Below are positions 42,590 through 54,592 of a stretch of 64,000 bases of DNA, in pieces. Made by a program: the position numbers and the translations under genes. The stretch comes from Gymnorhina tibicen (taxonomy: Eukaryota > Chordata > Aves > Passeriformes > Artamidae). How positions within the stretch are numbered: the first letter of the stretch is position 1; each line of letters begins with the position of its first letter. The stretch covers positions 348,516 to 412,515 of the forward strand of contig VXAZ01000404.1 in NCBI GenBank assembly GCA_013399875.1, written 5' to 3'. The notes beneath the pieces were generated by a model, which ran no database searches, was not told where the DNA came from, and saw nothing but the letters and a program-made list of their open reading frames with translations.

Positions 42590-42960
42590 AAAAGGCTTTG
42601 GGGCCATTGTTGTACAGCTCAGAGTCAATAAAATCTGAGCTGCTCATAATAGCCTTTCTTTCTCATTGAAGCCTTGGACTTGCTCTAACTTCATCAGAGC
42701 AGAGGAAGAAAAGAATAATGTGAACAATAGCAGCCCTAGAGTTTGACTTAGGCCTAATGTGAGGAGGCTGTAAAAGCTGTCAGGGAGCTTGATTGATTGG
42801 CTCTTGGGCTGCAGTCCTCAGTGCAAAGCAATAATGTTCCTGCCTCTTGTGAGAGGGCTGGATGTGTCACCTGGGGTCAGAGCTTATCAGCCTCAGGAGC
42901 CAACATTTCAGATGAGGCCGAAGTGCAGTCAATAATTTATACAGAAATTTGTGTGTAGAT
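42590..42960. promoter_or_regulatory. Candidate conserved intronic element
   Basis: The stretch is unique, about 370 bases of balanced composition without simple repeats, containing short palindromic and TCAATAATTTAT-type homeodomain-like words. It stands out by texture only; regulatory function and conservation are inference. Confidence 0.15.
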
Positions 42961-43039
42961 TCTGGAGTAAAGCACACTATATCTTGAAACTGTTTGTCTG
43001 ACCAAGGAAATAATTAAGTCATGTCTGAAAGTCCAGTCC

Positions 43040-43051
43040 TTTTTTTTTTTT
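43040..43051. repeat. Poly(T), 12 nt
   Basis: Twelve consecutive T followed by a pyrimidine-rich tract and TTTAG. It resembles an acceptor, but no family-like coding sequence follows. Confidence 0.7.
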
Positions 43052-46000
43052 CCCCTTTAGTGACATGGGAAAACAGTCTCCCAGTATAGAAATATGTGTT
43101 TCTGTCATCATGCTGGTTGTACTTTTGATGAGGGAGGGCATGCCTACAATAATCCTTTTAGGGATGTTACATTGCCAAAAGAAACACAGAGATTTTTAGC
43201 TGATTATATTAGGTTTCTTAGCATCCTAAGTTTTTGCCTGCCTTTTATGCAACACTGGGCTGTCTTTAGTGTCTAAATAGTTTTGTTTCTAAACCTATGA
43301 GGGTCAAAGGTTGATCAGCTCCAGTGCATGAAAAAGCCAAGAGAAGCTGTAGTAGAGGCATAGATCACAGCAGGCCTGGGTAAACTAGCCAGGCTGCTAT
43401 TAATAAGTGGAGAAATTGGGACAGCATGCATGAAGGATACTTACAGGAAAATTGTTCAGCCAGTTGCTGGCAAGAGAAGGAAAGTCTCACAGAAAGTATG
43501 CTCATCTCTAGTGGGATATCATTTTGCTGGTAGCCTGCCTTTGCATTGCATCAGTATTGTCAAGCAGCTGGAGTAAGCCAGCTGGTTAACTAGATGTTTT
43601 ACTAGTTTACCCACTTGGAAGATAATTTAAAACACGGGAAAGAAAAATCATAGTAAACTTCTCTGCAGAATTCTGACACCTATTGAAGTAGGTTAGCTGA
43701 CAAGCAGCTCACTTTTGTTCTGTCCCAGAAAAATGAGTACTTTGCTTCAGTAGATGCTAACAAAAGCCCTTTTACCTTACTTCTGCTCAAGGAGAACACT
43801 ATTAGTCACAGTTCATTAGGCTTGTTTACAAAACTGAACTGGTACCTTAAGTGTGTAACTGAAACACTTTTGAGTGCCAGGGGCATCTTTTCCACCACAA
43901 AAATGCAAGAATTTTATAATGGGAAGGATAGCACTACCTACTATTTTTCAAAGAAAATAACTAGTTTGTGGTACAAGAACTGTAAAAATTATGTAACATA
44001 TAGCTTTGGCAATGCATAATATTTGTTTTGTGGTTTTCAAATCTAGAAGGTGAAGTTTCAAGCATAGTTTGGTTTATAATCTGTTAGCTATAGTAACAAA
44101 AGACCTTAAAATTAGGTTACACCAAATCCTAAACTGAAGCAATTGTGTAGGAAGAAGAGCCCCTGATTCGTAAGGTTTTTGATCTGCTTTTTCTACACAG
44201 AGGAAAATTAGAAGTACTGAGCCTGGCCACACCAAATTGATTCCTTTTTGGTGCATGAGTGGGAAAAAGGTAGAAGAAAAAGAGTTCATCACTTACACTT
44301 TCATAGGACTCTTATTTACACCCAATGCTTGACTATAGACCACTTTCATCTTTATGTATGTTGCCATGAGGTTTCATGGTGGCATATTACTATATTAAGA
44401 TCTTAATAGAGTTTATATCCACAAACATAAAGGCTGTGTCCCTGCGAGTCCCACAAACTAAATGAAAGAAGAGTTATTTGTCTCCTGTTAGCTGTAGCAA
44501 GAAAACCTGAGGGAGTTCTGCAAAAGAAATCCCAAATGTTTTTATTTCCCTCCCCTTTGTGTTGGATGAGTCTGTCTTAGGTGTTTACTTACCCTTTTCC
44601 CAGGCTGAAGACAATGAAGTCTTCATGAAATCAGTGAAGCTTAATGCAAAGAGAGAAACAGAGAAAGATGTAAAATGCAGTTCAGTAGATTTCAGTGTTT
44701 TCAGCCACTGATTTAAATTGCTATTTTAAATTCTAGTGAGTGGAATAATAGAGAAGTTATCATGTCTACTAACTGCAGTTGGCCTTTGTAAAGAATGGCT
44801 TGTTAGGAGGCTTTATGATTTACTGAGGCCACAGCTGGCTGCTAGCAGAGCTACAGGAGAGTGTTCTCTCTTGGGCCTGGAAGCTAGAGATGAAAAGGAT
44901 CCAAAGCTGGCACAAAAGCAAATAAATGCTTTGACTTTAAATAAAGCATCATAATTTATAAGGGGCTCTGCTTCTCAGTCCCAATGAGGTACATGGATCA
45001 GCAGCAGCTCTTTGAGGTTGAGCAGAACTGTCTGTCTGGCTCAACTGCAATTCTGGTATCTGCAATCTACAGATTTGGAAGAATTTTCATGGTTTGGGAT
45101 CAGAATTGTTTCTTTATTCATGCTGTTTCTTTTCTATAAATTCTCTCTCTTCTGTCTTCCATTCATTTATGTTTCATTAGTTACTCTACTGTTTGATAAA
45201 TAATTGGACCAGTGTTTGCACCTGGCAGCTCTTTATCATGATGTACAGCACTGGGAAACTAATTACCAAGGACACTTGAAGGTTTATAGGTGCATTTTGT
45301 CATCTGTTATTTGCTTGGGTTTTACTCATCAAGTTCCTGCAGTAGCAGAGTTCAGAGCTGGGACACAAACTTCTATTGAGATATCCTAATACTCGCCTTA
45401 GGAAGAAAGAAAATGTATGAGCCCCTTAAGAGGTTTTGGGGTTTTTGTCGGGTTTTTTTAATACATATACACACACATGCAAATACGCAAATTTATACCA
45501 GCTTCCCCATTTCTGCAGCTGTTTCTCAACAGTCTGCTGATGAAAACAGTATTTCTGTGGCCTGATGTCTGAGAAGAAGAATAGAAATGAGGCAGATAAT
45601 TCTTAAAAGGAACTCCTGAATGCTTGTCTGGGTGAGAAAAAAATTGTTTTGGTTTTCCCTTTTTTTGGCCTTACTTCTTGTATTGAAACAATAGCTCTTT
45701 CCCCCATGCTCCAGGCTTGTTATGCTTTGTAATTTACTTGCTTTTAAGGGAGAAACAGTTTGGGAGAGAAGTAAATAGCTGAAGAGTTCCTGTACTTAAT
45801 ATAAAGTGCAGGAAGCAAGTGTGACAGATCAGTTGAAAAGCCCTGTGTTCTGTTGCTTATCTCAAGTGACATATGGTCCTGGAGTACAAGCAAAGGCAGT
45901 GGATTGTGGGGCTTCTTTTTCTTTTGCTCTGCAAGAAGTCAGAAGAGTGTCCATGTGTTCAACAGGCCAGCAACATAGGAACTGAAATAACACTCCTTGA

Positions 46001-48033
46001 GAAGTGAGTGGGAAACTCAGGGGATTACAGAACAGCATTTCCTTCTTCTAAAATTGAGACTGTGACACTTTTCAGTGTCAGGCTATGTGAATCACAGTTA
46101 TGATTACTGAAGTAAAAAAGAAAAAATCTGCTAGAAACAAAATACTTTATTTCTGAAACAGATATGGTTTTCTTCAGAACACACAGATGTTAAATGATTT
46201 TCAACTTGCATTTTTAGTATCAGCTGAAATAAAGACTGCAGCTTTATTCTCAAGCTGCAGTGAAACAGTGAAGTTGTTCAGTTACTCTGGCCAAAGAAAA
46301 GGTAAGGGTTGCACAAAAACTAACTCTTTAGTTGTACTCCAGAGGTCAGAAGCCTATGGTTAGTTTATAATAACATTAATTGCACATTTTCCTGTAAACA
46401 CTGCAATCATGTGGTCTGACATTCAAGAGGTGTAACAGCAATTTATCCAAAAGTTTTCCTAGTCCTGCCAAATTCTAATCACTTTGATATAAATCTGGCA
46501 GGAGAAAATTATGTGGGTTGCTGTGGCTTCATAGTTTTCAAAATCACCACTCTAAGTAGCTCATATTTTAGTGGAACTATTTAGTTGTGGATAAATCAAC
46601 AAGCCATTTGGGACCCAATCTGATGTAATTTCTGGGGTATTACCCAGTTTTCATTGAGCCTTTTATTGGTCTTTTAATGAGTGTGAAATTTAGCCTTGTA
46701 TTTGATTAGGGCCATTCATATTTCTTTCAGCTCCCCATTTGCATTTAGATCTTGGTCACTGGTTATTTGTTAGGCAGACCATCTTTAGAATAAATACATA
46801 CATTGAAAAAAAATACAATTATCATTATAACTAATAAGGGACATGAGCTCTTTAATTAGATGCTGCCCTGTTTTCCAGAGCCAACCTGCCCCCAGCATTT
46901 CAGTCATAGCGTTGTCCAGAGGAACTACCATTTCAGCTTACCCTCAGCTACATGTCTTCCTAACATGCTGGGGTTTTTTTACACTAAAGCTGGAAAAGGA
47001 TAATGTTGCTAGGGAGGCAGGAAAAAGAAATGAACCAGACCTTCTTTTAGCTGACCATTCAACTGAATATTGACCAGCTGTCTTCATGAGAAAGAAATAG
47101 ATGGTGGTGAATAAGCTAAAGTCTAGTTTTCCAAGAAGTTCAATGATTTTCCCAAATCAATACAGCCCATCAGGCTTCAGAACAAAGGATGCAGGAGACA
47201 TGACAGTGATGGAAGTGGCTTGTGTTCTTTTGTGTATTAATCACATGGGCTCATGGGGAAACAGGATTTCTTCAGTTATTTCAGTGTTTATTCTTTTATA
47301 TGCACTGGGATAAACTTCTAGATTAAGAAAATCTATTACCGTAATTATTAGGTGGAATTAAAAAGTTGTCTGCTTGATGGCCCAGCTCCATGTTTCCAAG
47401 AACTACTCCTCACTGTATAATTGCTGCTTCTTTCTTGAATGCAAATTGGAATGCATAATGCCAGTCCAGGGAATAGGTTCTATATAATGGCTATTTTCAA
47501 ACCAAGGTGGTAGTTCCTATTTTCAATATTACCTTTGTTTTACCAATGACTTCATAATGAAAAGAAAATAAAGGGTATGACATTCAAATAAAGTATCAAT
47601 GAAATTTAGGTTGTCATTACTCAGAACTTACTGGAAATCACACAGATCTAATCTTACTCTGTTATGCTGTTGCGGAATCTACTGTAGTTTGTAGCCCAGC
47701 TTTAGCCACCAGCAGGGCAACGTTAACTAAAATAGCAGGGTTTAGCCTCTCAGCCCTATAACCTTTAAACTTGCTATGCTTTCATAAAGTACAGAATACA
47801 AAATTAACACTACAGCTAAGTGCCTCAGTGGTTTATGACTATAACAGCAGTGTTTCATTATGCTTCTTTTCCTTGATGCTATCCAATCTTCTCATCTTCA
47901 TTGCTGTACAGTATTTGTTCAGATAAAGTCCAGTGCCCAGGATGACTAATTGCAGATCTGTGCTCCAGATGGTCTGATTACAGGATGTGGTTAAAGTGAC
48001 TTTTCAAACATTCACTGCAGCAATAGGACTCTC

Positions 48034-48090
48034 AAAAAAGCCCCCCAAAAATCCCACCAACAAAACAAAACAAAAAAAGCCAACCCAACA
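48034..48090. repeat. A/C-rich low-complexity tract
   Basis: CCCCCCAAAAATCCCACC followed by repeated CAAAA words. Confidence 0.75.
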
Positions 48091-51000
48091 GTCTTGCATT
48101 TTCAGGCCACCTGACAATCGTTACATTCTCAGGCTGGCTGCTGTTGATGCCTGTTACACGTGCACCTGCTGTAGATATAGTTAAGTTCTTGTGCCTTGCT
48201 AGACAGAGAGTGTGATTAAAGTAGTAAATAAACTGTACGTCTCCCAGATCAGCATTCAGAGTATAAGATGTGGCTTCATACGTAGAATGTTTACTGTTAA
48301 TTTTAGATTACTTTCTGGATGGAAGCAATCAAGGAGAAATAAGCCATTTGCATTGCAAGTCTAATATAAACATTGTTCCATGTTTTTTATGCCTGGATGA
48401 ATTGCAGGTGTATATGTGGATGTGGGATTGATGATGATGTGGCGGATATGGTGATTGTGAGGCAAATGAGTTACACTGCTTTTACTAAACCAGTGGCAAC
48501 AAAAAAGCTTGAGATAATCCTAAGAACACAGGTTTTCATCTTGCAGCTTTTTGCACTTTATATACTTTAGGTATTGTTAGAAAGTGATGTCAGATAGATA
48601 CGTGTGGGACCAAAAAAATTGCAGTGCCAGATGTAGAATAAAACATGTTTTATCAGTGGTGTTGGTGTACTCACTGGTGACAGATATGCCATGGTTTGGC
48701 TATCCCAGGCATGTCTGTGTTATTTGTACTTGGCATGGCTGGGACAAAAGGAAAATCAAATTTGACTTGCAAACAAATTTGTGGATTCACTAATCACAAA
48801 GATACAAGGAATTGATTTTGCTGTAATTTTACATCAAGTAATGATGTGATGCTTCTCTATACCAAGGATTGCATCTCAGCGTTGAAGAACTACTATGCCA
48901 CAGAGATTTTTGCTACAAGAATTTATCATATTAACCTTTTAAAGAAGTCATCTTACTAAAAAATTCTGCAAAGTGTGGTATACTTTGGAGGTCTTCCTGT
49001 GGCATCAGCAAAAGTTGTTTTAAAATAATACTCAGGATAGTAAAGGTAGTAGGCAGAACTATAATTTTGGAACTTTGACCACAGAGGTCAAATGTTATGT
49101 TAGTGTAAGTGACTTATGTGACTTTTAAAATATACATGACTTTTTAAGCATACATGATTTTTGATGACTGAAAAGCACACAAATCATTCCTAGTTTTGAA
49201 AGATCATTTAAATATTCTTCAACAAATCAGTTACAGAAGTGTTCAGAAATACTTTGTGCAGATCTGCTTTCTCCAGAATTGTGCAGATACTTTCGGCCAG
49301 ATTCTCTACTAGGAGCAGAGGGAGCAGCTCCTTTTACAAAAATGAAGGCTTACCCAATTCTGTCTTCTGAGTTTCCTGGTAAAATAATCAGCTTGAATGA
49401 AACCAGGATTTTATAGCATTTGCTGTAATCCAAACACAAAAGCAGCCTATGCTGTAAAAATTAAGTCAGGCTTTCCAGTCTGATTAATTGAGTAGTGTCT
49501 ACTTGTATTGGAATTTTAACATGTTTGTTTTCCAAAGCCAGTATTTTTAAAAGCCGGGGCCAACATTTAGGATAGTAATGTGATAATTTGAGTCCTCACC
49601 ACATGAGCTCATTTCAAAGTTTTGAATACAAACATAAAAATTCTTGGCTTATGTTCATTGCAGAAAACAGAGTCAAGAAATCAAAGAGATTAATATCTGT
49701 CTTAGACTAGATACTTCAGGGTTTTCTTGTCTTCAAATGAAGGAACATCTGCAAGAGTGTAGATGTGTCTACTAAAAGTGAAGGGCCAGAGTAGTCCATA
49801 TGAACAATACCTTTGCATGGTACTGAAAATGCCTTTGATTGTGATGTTTTTATGTCAAAATAGCACACCTGCATTTCTTAGCAACACATCAGTTATTTCA
49901 TTTCCAATTTGTGATGACATAGTCCATTCTATGAGATGCAGCTAATAGTAAATAGCAAATTTTGGTTCCAGCCTTTGTTATGCAGTCACTGAAAAGGAGG
50001 AAGTAGGGACGGTGGAAGAAGAGATACATTATATCCACAGAACTCATAAAAAGTGTTTTTTTCTGTAGGTTTCAGAAATTATTTTCTTACATACCACTTC
50101 TGTGACACATGACCTTTCATCCCATAATAAAATTCAAGTACAAATTGTCACAGTTGTTTTGCACATTTCATCTACCAGAAGTGCTTACTTAAAATGGCTT
50201 TGTGCTCCTATAGGCATGTGTTAGCTTTTCCAGTCTGGGAAATTTTTTGCCATAAACATTGTGGTTATGATTATGATGAGTAAAGAAAAAGAGTTCATAA
50301 TGGTACATGCACTGTGAAGGAAAAGAGCAAAATACAGAATCTTTTCTTGCTCCTAAAAGGCTAATGACATCACCTTTGATATTAAAGGAGGAGCTTCTAT
50401 GGACAGTGGTGGGCACCAGATGACATCCTGGGTGTACCACTGTCATACCTTAATGCTTTTGTGTATGATCCTGCATTGGCTAATAACAGATTTTGGCAGA
50501 ATAACTACAGTAGGTGAACTGTAAAACTTCTGGGTAACATGACCCCATTTTCTTACGTTATAACACCATTTTGTAATTCCCACACATAAAACATTCACTA
50601 CTTACTGTGTCTACTCTTTAATGATAAAGAATAGCACGGGTAGTAACTTCAGAACTTCTAATATTCTTTTTTGCTTTAATTTAGGACACATGACACTGAA
50701 GACTGCAGAAATTATTGCTAATTTTGGATATACTGTAACTGTGAATAGTTACATAGTTTGCAAATGGAATGATAATCCAAATTAAACGAAGAAATGTATA
50801 CCCTTATTTTGGAAAGAAAAGTTTGTCTCTATTACACTCAATTCTTGTGAACTGTGCTCTGGTAATTGGTCAAACTCTGAGTTGACACCCTTAGTTGCTC
50901 AAAGAAACATCTGCATGTAGTACATATTCACTGTTGCTTGATCCAACCTCACAAGAACAGAATTTGGCTAGGTTTCCTCCTAAATTAGAATCTTAGAGAG

Positions 51001-52190
51001 TCCAAATACCCTCAGGTATGCTTCATTACAAACATCTGAATTTTTTCCCATCCTTCAGTAATAGGTATTTTAAAAAGTTTAGCCTCTTGGGCTTTTTTTG
51101 AGGTGAAAATGCATACTGTTCAGACAGTATGAAACCTGTGGGTTCCTCAGACTGCCTTTGCATTTTCTCTCTTGTGCAGGCAATGTTAAATGAATTATTG
51201 CTACATGATGTGTAGTCCAATGTAATAGGAAATCTCATTACAGGGACTTCTTATGACTTGATACAGCCCTGGAGAGGTTTGGTCCTGTGATACATTCCTT
51301 CACAAGATGTAGGGGCTGCATGGGTACACACATGCACAGAGAGGAGCTGGAACAACCCAGAGAAGGGTTAGTGCATCCCTGAGTGCATGTGTACTCAGAG
51401 GTGATCCTTGGAGCTGAGCTGGACACTGCTCTAGCTCTGCCTCTGGGACAGCTCAGGCTCAGCAGAGGTTCTTGTTTTGAGCTTGAGCTCTTTGCCAGGA
51501 CAAACAGTACACCCTGACTTAGAAGAATAATCCTTTCTCTTCAGCACTGCGTCAAGTACATTGTGTGGATTACCAACTCAGTCATCTCCATTTTCATTTT
51601 CCAAGGTGCCTTGGTCTAATAAGCCGCCACCAGTTGCACGTTTCCTTAGATCAGTCCTACCTCCCATGTTACTTATATTCTCCTCATCCATTTCTATGAT
51701 AATCTTAGAGGAGTAAATGAGCTACCTTCCCTGCCGGTTCTGTGGAATCTCACTTGTGGCTGAGCAATGTGCTGTCCATTAGGGAAAGGAAATGTATTCC
51801 TTGCTACAGCTACTCTAACACAGTGTGGAGATTAATATCCTCTCCTACTTTCAGGGCACCTTTGCTAAGTCTAACAAATTTAATGAGATGCTATATGTGG
51901 CAGACTTTAGGGGAGCAACTTACTCGTGTTTGCTTTTGAAACACTGACTTTCTAACACTGGAAGGTCATTTAAATATCTTCTTAGAATTACTGAAACATG
52001 CACTGATTTCAAGGGCTTTTATTATTTTCACTATTCTATGCCTTCTACCTTGCCCTCTTTTCTATCAATAAGTAACAGACTACCCCTAGGTCTGGTATAT
52101 AAATTAATAAATGAATAAAGGGCATGTAGAGATCAGCAAGATTACAAATATCAAGGGAGATGGATGCTTAGGTCAGAATAAACCTTCATT

Positions 52191-52267
52191 AACACCCCCC
52201 CAAAAAAACCAAACAAACAAGAAAAGAAACAAACCCAAACTCAAAAAATCCACACAAAAATAACAAC
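52191..52267. repeat. A/C-rich low-complexity tract
   Basis: CCCCCCC-AAAAAAA followed by CCAAACAAACAAG words and CACACAAAAAT. Confidence 0.78.
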
Positions 52268-52693
52268 TATTTTTTAAAAAAAGGATAAAGGTGAACTAGC
52301 TGGGGAAGAATAAATGGCACAGACAGTTCATCAGTAATACTCCGTGGGATGTCAGAGAGCTCTCCTTGCTTGGCATTTAGGAGACTGGACAAACACTGGT
52401 ACGTGGGCTGGAGGGAACGACTGTGCTGCTGCAGATAGATGGGCTGCATGCCATAGCAGAATTTACTGGTGGAAAATACTCATGATTTTCACTTGAAGCC
52501 TTACAGAGTCACAGACGACAAGCTGTTGTAGTGGAAGGAAGGCATCAAGGCTGCCAGAGAAACACTTTTACAATCTCTCCTCTTTAGGGTGTGAATGGCA
52601 AGTGGGAACATAGCTTGGAGTTCCCACTCCAAGTTCATTGTGAGAAACCCCATTTTCACCAACAGGTATTTCCTCTTGGATGTACTGGGTTGT

Positions 52694-52717
52694 TCTCCTC
52701 TTCCTCCTCCTCCTCCC
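52694..52717. repeat. (CTC/TCC)n pyrimidine tract
   Basis: About 24 bases of CTCCTCTTCCTCCTCC type lie just upstream of a tandem duplication. Confidence 0.8.
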
Positions 52718-52736
52718 TGAACCCCAGCACCATGCT

Positions 52737-52798
52737 GCCTTGGTGTATTTGCAGGCTCCCTAGGTAAAGCAGCCTTGGTGTATTTGCAGGCTCCCTAG
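52737..52798. repeat. 35-bp tandem duplication (two copies)
   Basis: A 27-bp segment, GCCTTGGTGTATTTGCAGGC then TCCCTAG, occurs at 52737-52763 and again, identical, at 52772-52798, with an 8-bp spacer. The period is 35 bp. The perfect identity suggests a recent duplication. Confidence 0.92.
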
Positions 52799-52842
52799 TT
52801 TGCCTAAGTCATAAAAATACAGCATGGCATTTTATCCCTGAT

Positions 52843-52972
52843 CACAGAGTCAGTTAGGCTGGGAAGGACATCTGAGATCATCAAGTCCAACCTATGACCC
52901 AACACCACCCTGTCAAGTAGACCATGGCACTGAGTGCCACATCCAGTCTCTCCTTAAACACCTCCACCATGA
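52843..52972 (-). mobile_element. CR1 LINE 3' fragment, antisense
   Basis: It begins ATCACAGAGTCAGTTAGGCT, then GGGAAGGACATCTGAGATCA and TCAAGTCCAACC, and includes CTCCTTAAACACCTCCACCA, the usual order of an antisense CR1 tail. It breaks off about 130 bases in, so it is heavily 5'-truncated. Its subfamily looks different from the copy at 37852. Confidence 0.85.
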
Positions 52973-53679
52973 TCCTTCTAGGTACTCAAAGCCTGGCTCT
53001 GACACTGGCTGGAAGTGCTGTTTGTCTTTCATGCTTCAGATCAATTCACCCCAGTGTACAAAATTCCAGTTGCGTAATCACAATGGAAAACCATATGGGG
53101 GATAAATGTCAAATCTGTTACAGAGAATTTTCAAGGAAATCCCTTCTTCCCTGGTACCTCTGTTAACAACATTTAAAATACTTCCCTGCTGCTAAAAGAC
53201 CCCCGAGGAAATAAGCGGCTGGTTGCGTGTTAACTTCACCTCAGTGCAGCAGAGAGGGATGGTTTTAGTGCAAAATTAGAAATTGTGCTAGTAAGACAAA
53301 GAGAAAAGATGGGCTGGAAACATTCTGGCACAATGCCATCTTCGTATCTGTTACAGACGCTGCAGATAGAATAAGGGAAGAGTAGAGGAAAAACAAGGCT
53401 GTCAGCTGCGAGTTGGTGTCTTCGTGCCTCTCATAAATTGGGAACATTTTGTATTGTGCCTTTCTTTGTTAGACAAAATGTATTTTTTATTTCAGTGTGT
53501 GTTCCAATAAGAAGAGATGTCTGGTTCAATAATACTACCTTGTGTTTATCTGTGGCAGTTAATGAATTAAAGGGGTCATTATGCTGGCTAGTCCATAAAC
53601 ATGATGATAAATTATGTGAAGAAGCATTTGAGGGCAACATGAAAACATTTGAATGACATCCCCCACATTTATTTTCTTA

Positions 53680-53775
53680 TTACTTACAATAACCAATAAA
53701 ACGAAATTAGAATTCTGCTTTAGGCAGGCAAATTTGCATTTAATAAAAGTCGTAAGTGGAAAAGCAATTAAATTA
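53680..53775. promoter_or_regulatory. Candidate conserved element with octamer and HOX-like sites
   Basis: A perfect octamer ATTTGCAT lies at 53732-53739, followed directly by TTAATAAAAGTCGTAAGTGG, which carries AATAAA-type and posterior-HOX-like TCGTAA words, and by CAATTAAATTACAG. It is about 0.75 kb upstream of the exon at 54505. Motifs are seen; function is inference. Confidence 0.22.
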
Positions 53776-54207
53776 CAGTAGGTTTTTTAAAGGATCCCTC
53801 TTCCTATATAAATATATATTGCAATTACTCTTACCTTCACTGCTGTATGGTTGAAGTTGCATGTCTAGTCCCTTACTTTCCACAGAAGAAAGGCAAGGCA
53901 AATAATACATTTTTCCAGATATATCTGCTGAACAAAACTTGCAGTGCATACGTGTGTGTGTTTGTGTGTTTGGATATGAGTAATTTCAAGTAAATAGAAG
54001 CATCATTATCATATTGTTCAAAGCAAAGCAGATTATTCATCTCAGTCACCTTCTGATTTAAACACTGTAACTGGTGCTTAGTTTATGCTGGCTGACTGCC
54101 AAGTGAAAGCAATTATGTGCAATAATAGCAAAATTAAGAGGTGAGTGTTGCTGTTTTACAGCAGGACATGGCAAAACCCATTTCCTTCTGTCAGCTATAT
54201 CTTGATT

Positions 54208-54259
54208 ACACACACACAGTCACACAGGCAAGCTGTCTTACACACACACACACACACAC
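54208..54259. repeat. (CA)n microsatellite, interrupted
   Basis: CA runs occur at 54208-54218 and 54240-54259, with CATGCACACA after them. They lie about 245 bp upstream of the 88-nt exon. Confidence 0.9.
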
Positions 54260-54504
54260 GCATGCACACATTCTTGTTCTTTGTCGTTTGCTGTCTTTCC
54301 TGTGGGTTTTAACTTGAGGTCACTGAAACCAGAAAAGAGGAAGAATATAGACCAGAGTGTTTGAAAGCAAATGAGAGTAAATGTCTCACTTTGTGGGGGA
54401 AGGACAGAAAAAAAAAAGAAGAAGAAAATAAAAGAGCAAAACAAAAAGCCTATCCTAGTTATTGTTCTAACTGTGATAATACTTTATTTTTCGCTCACTG
54501 ACAG

Positions 54505-54592
54505 GTGTCCTAGTGGTAAACGTTACATGGAGGAACAAGACTTACGTGGGAACACTGTTGGACTGCACAAAGCATGATTGGGCCCCTCCTAG
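54505..54592 (+). CDS. ZNF608: ZNF608 exon: core of conserved family block
   Basis: This 88-nt exon has acceptor CTGACAG and donor AG|GTAGGC. Joined to the previous exon it reads [20 protein letters not shown], then [10 protein letters not shown], which is the tryptophan-containing core of the block shared by ZNF608, ZNF609 and Scribbler/Brakeless. The entering phase is 1 and the leaving phase 2. Because 88 is not a multiple of three, skipping it would shift the frame into the large downstream exon. The exon sits isolated, about 35.5 kb after its upstream neighbour and 477 bp before the next one, with a CA repeat some 245 bp upstream. Confidence 0.94.

Larger units (their letters stand above)
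19025..54504 (+). other. ZNF608 large intron (~35.5 kb)
   Basis: This interval runs from the donor GTAAAT at 19025 to the acceptor CTGACAG ending at 54504 and has no convincing coding exon. Open frames are short and unconserved by eye. Identifiable contents are CR1 fragments (37852-38445 and 52843-52972, both antisense), a 23-nt poly(A) at 28039, A/C-rich tracts at 41864, 48034 and 52191, T/G-rich tracts at 26875 and 34172, a 35-bp tandem duplication at 52737, and a CA repeat at 54240. One ambiguous base lies at 21873 and one at 38287. Stretches near 42590-42960 and 53680-53770 look like candidate conserved regulatory DNA. Elsewhere I see ordinary AT-rich unique intron sequence. Confidence 0.9.

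Noticed and set aside
43040..43280. Possible extra exon after a strong pyrimidine tract and TTTAG, with a 60-codon frame
   Set aside because: The translation does not resemble ZNF608, and including it would interrupt a conserved block that splices directly from 19024 to 54505.
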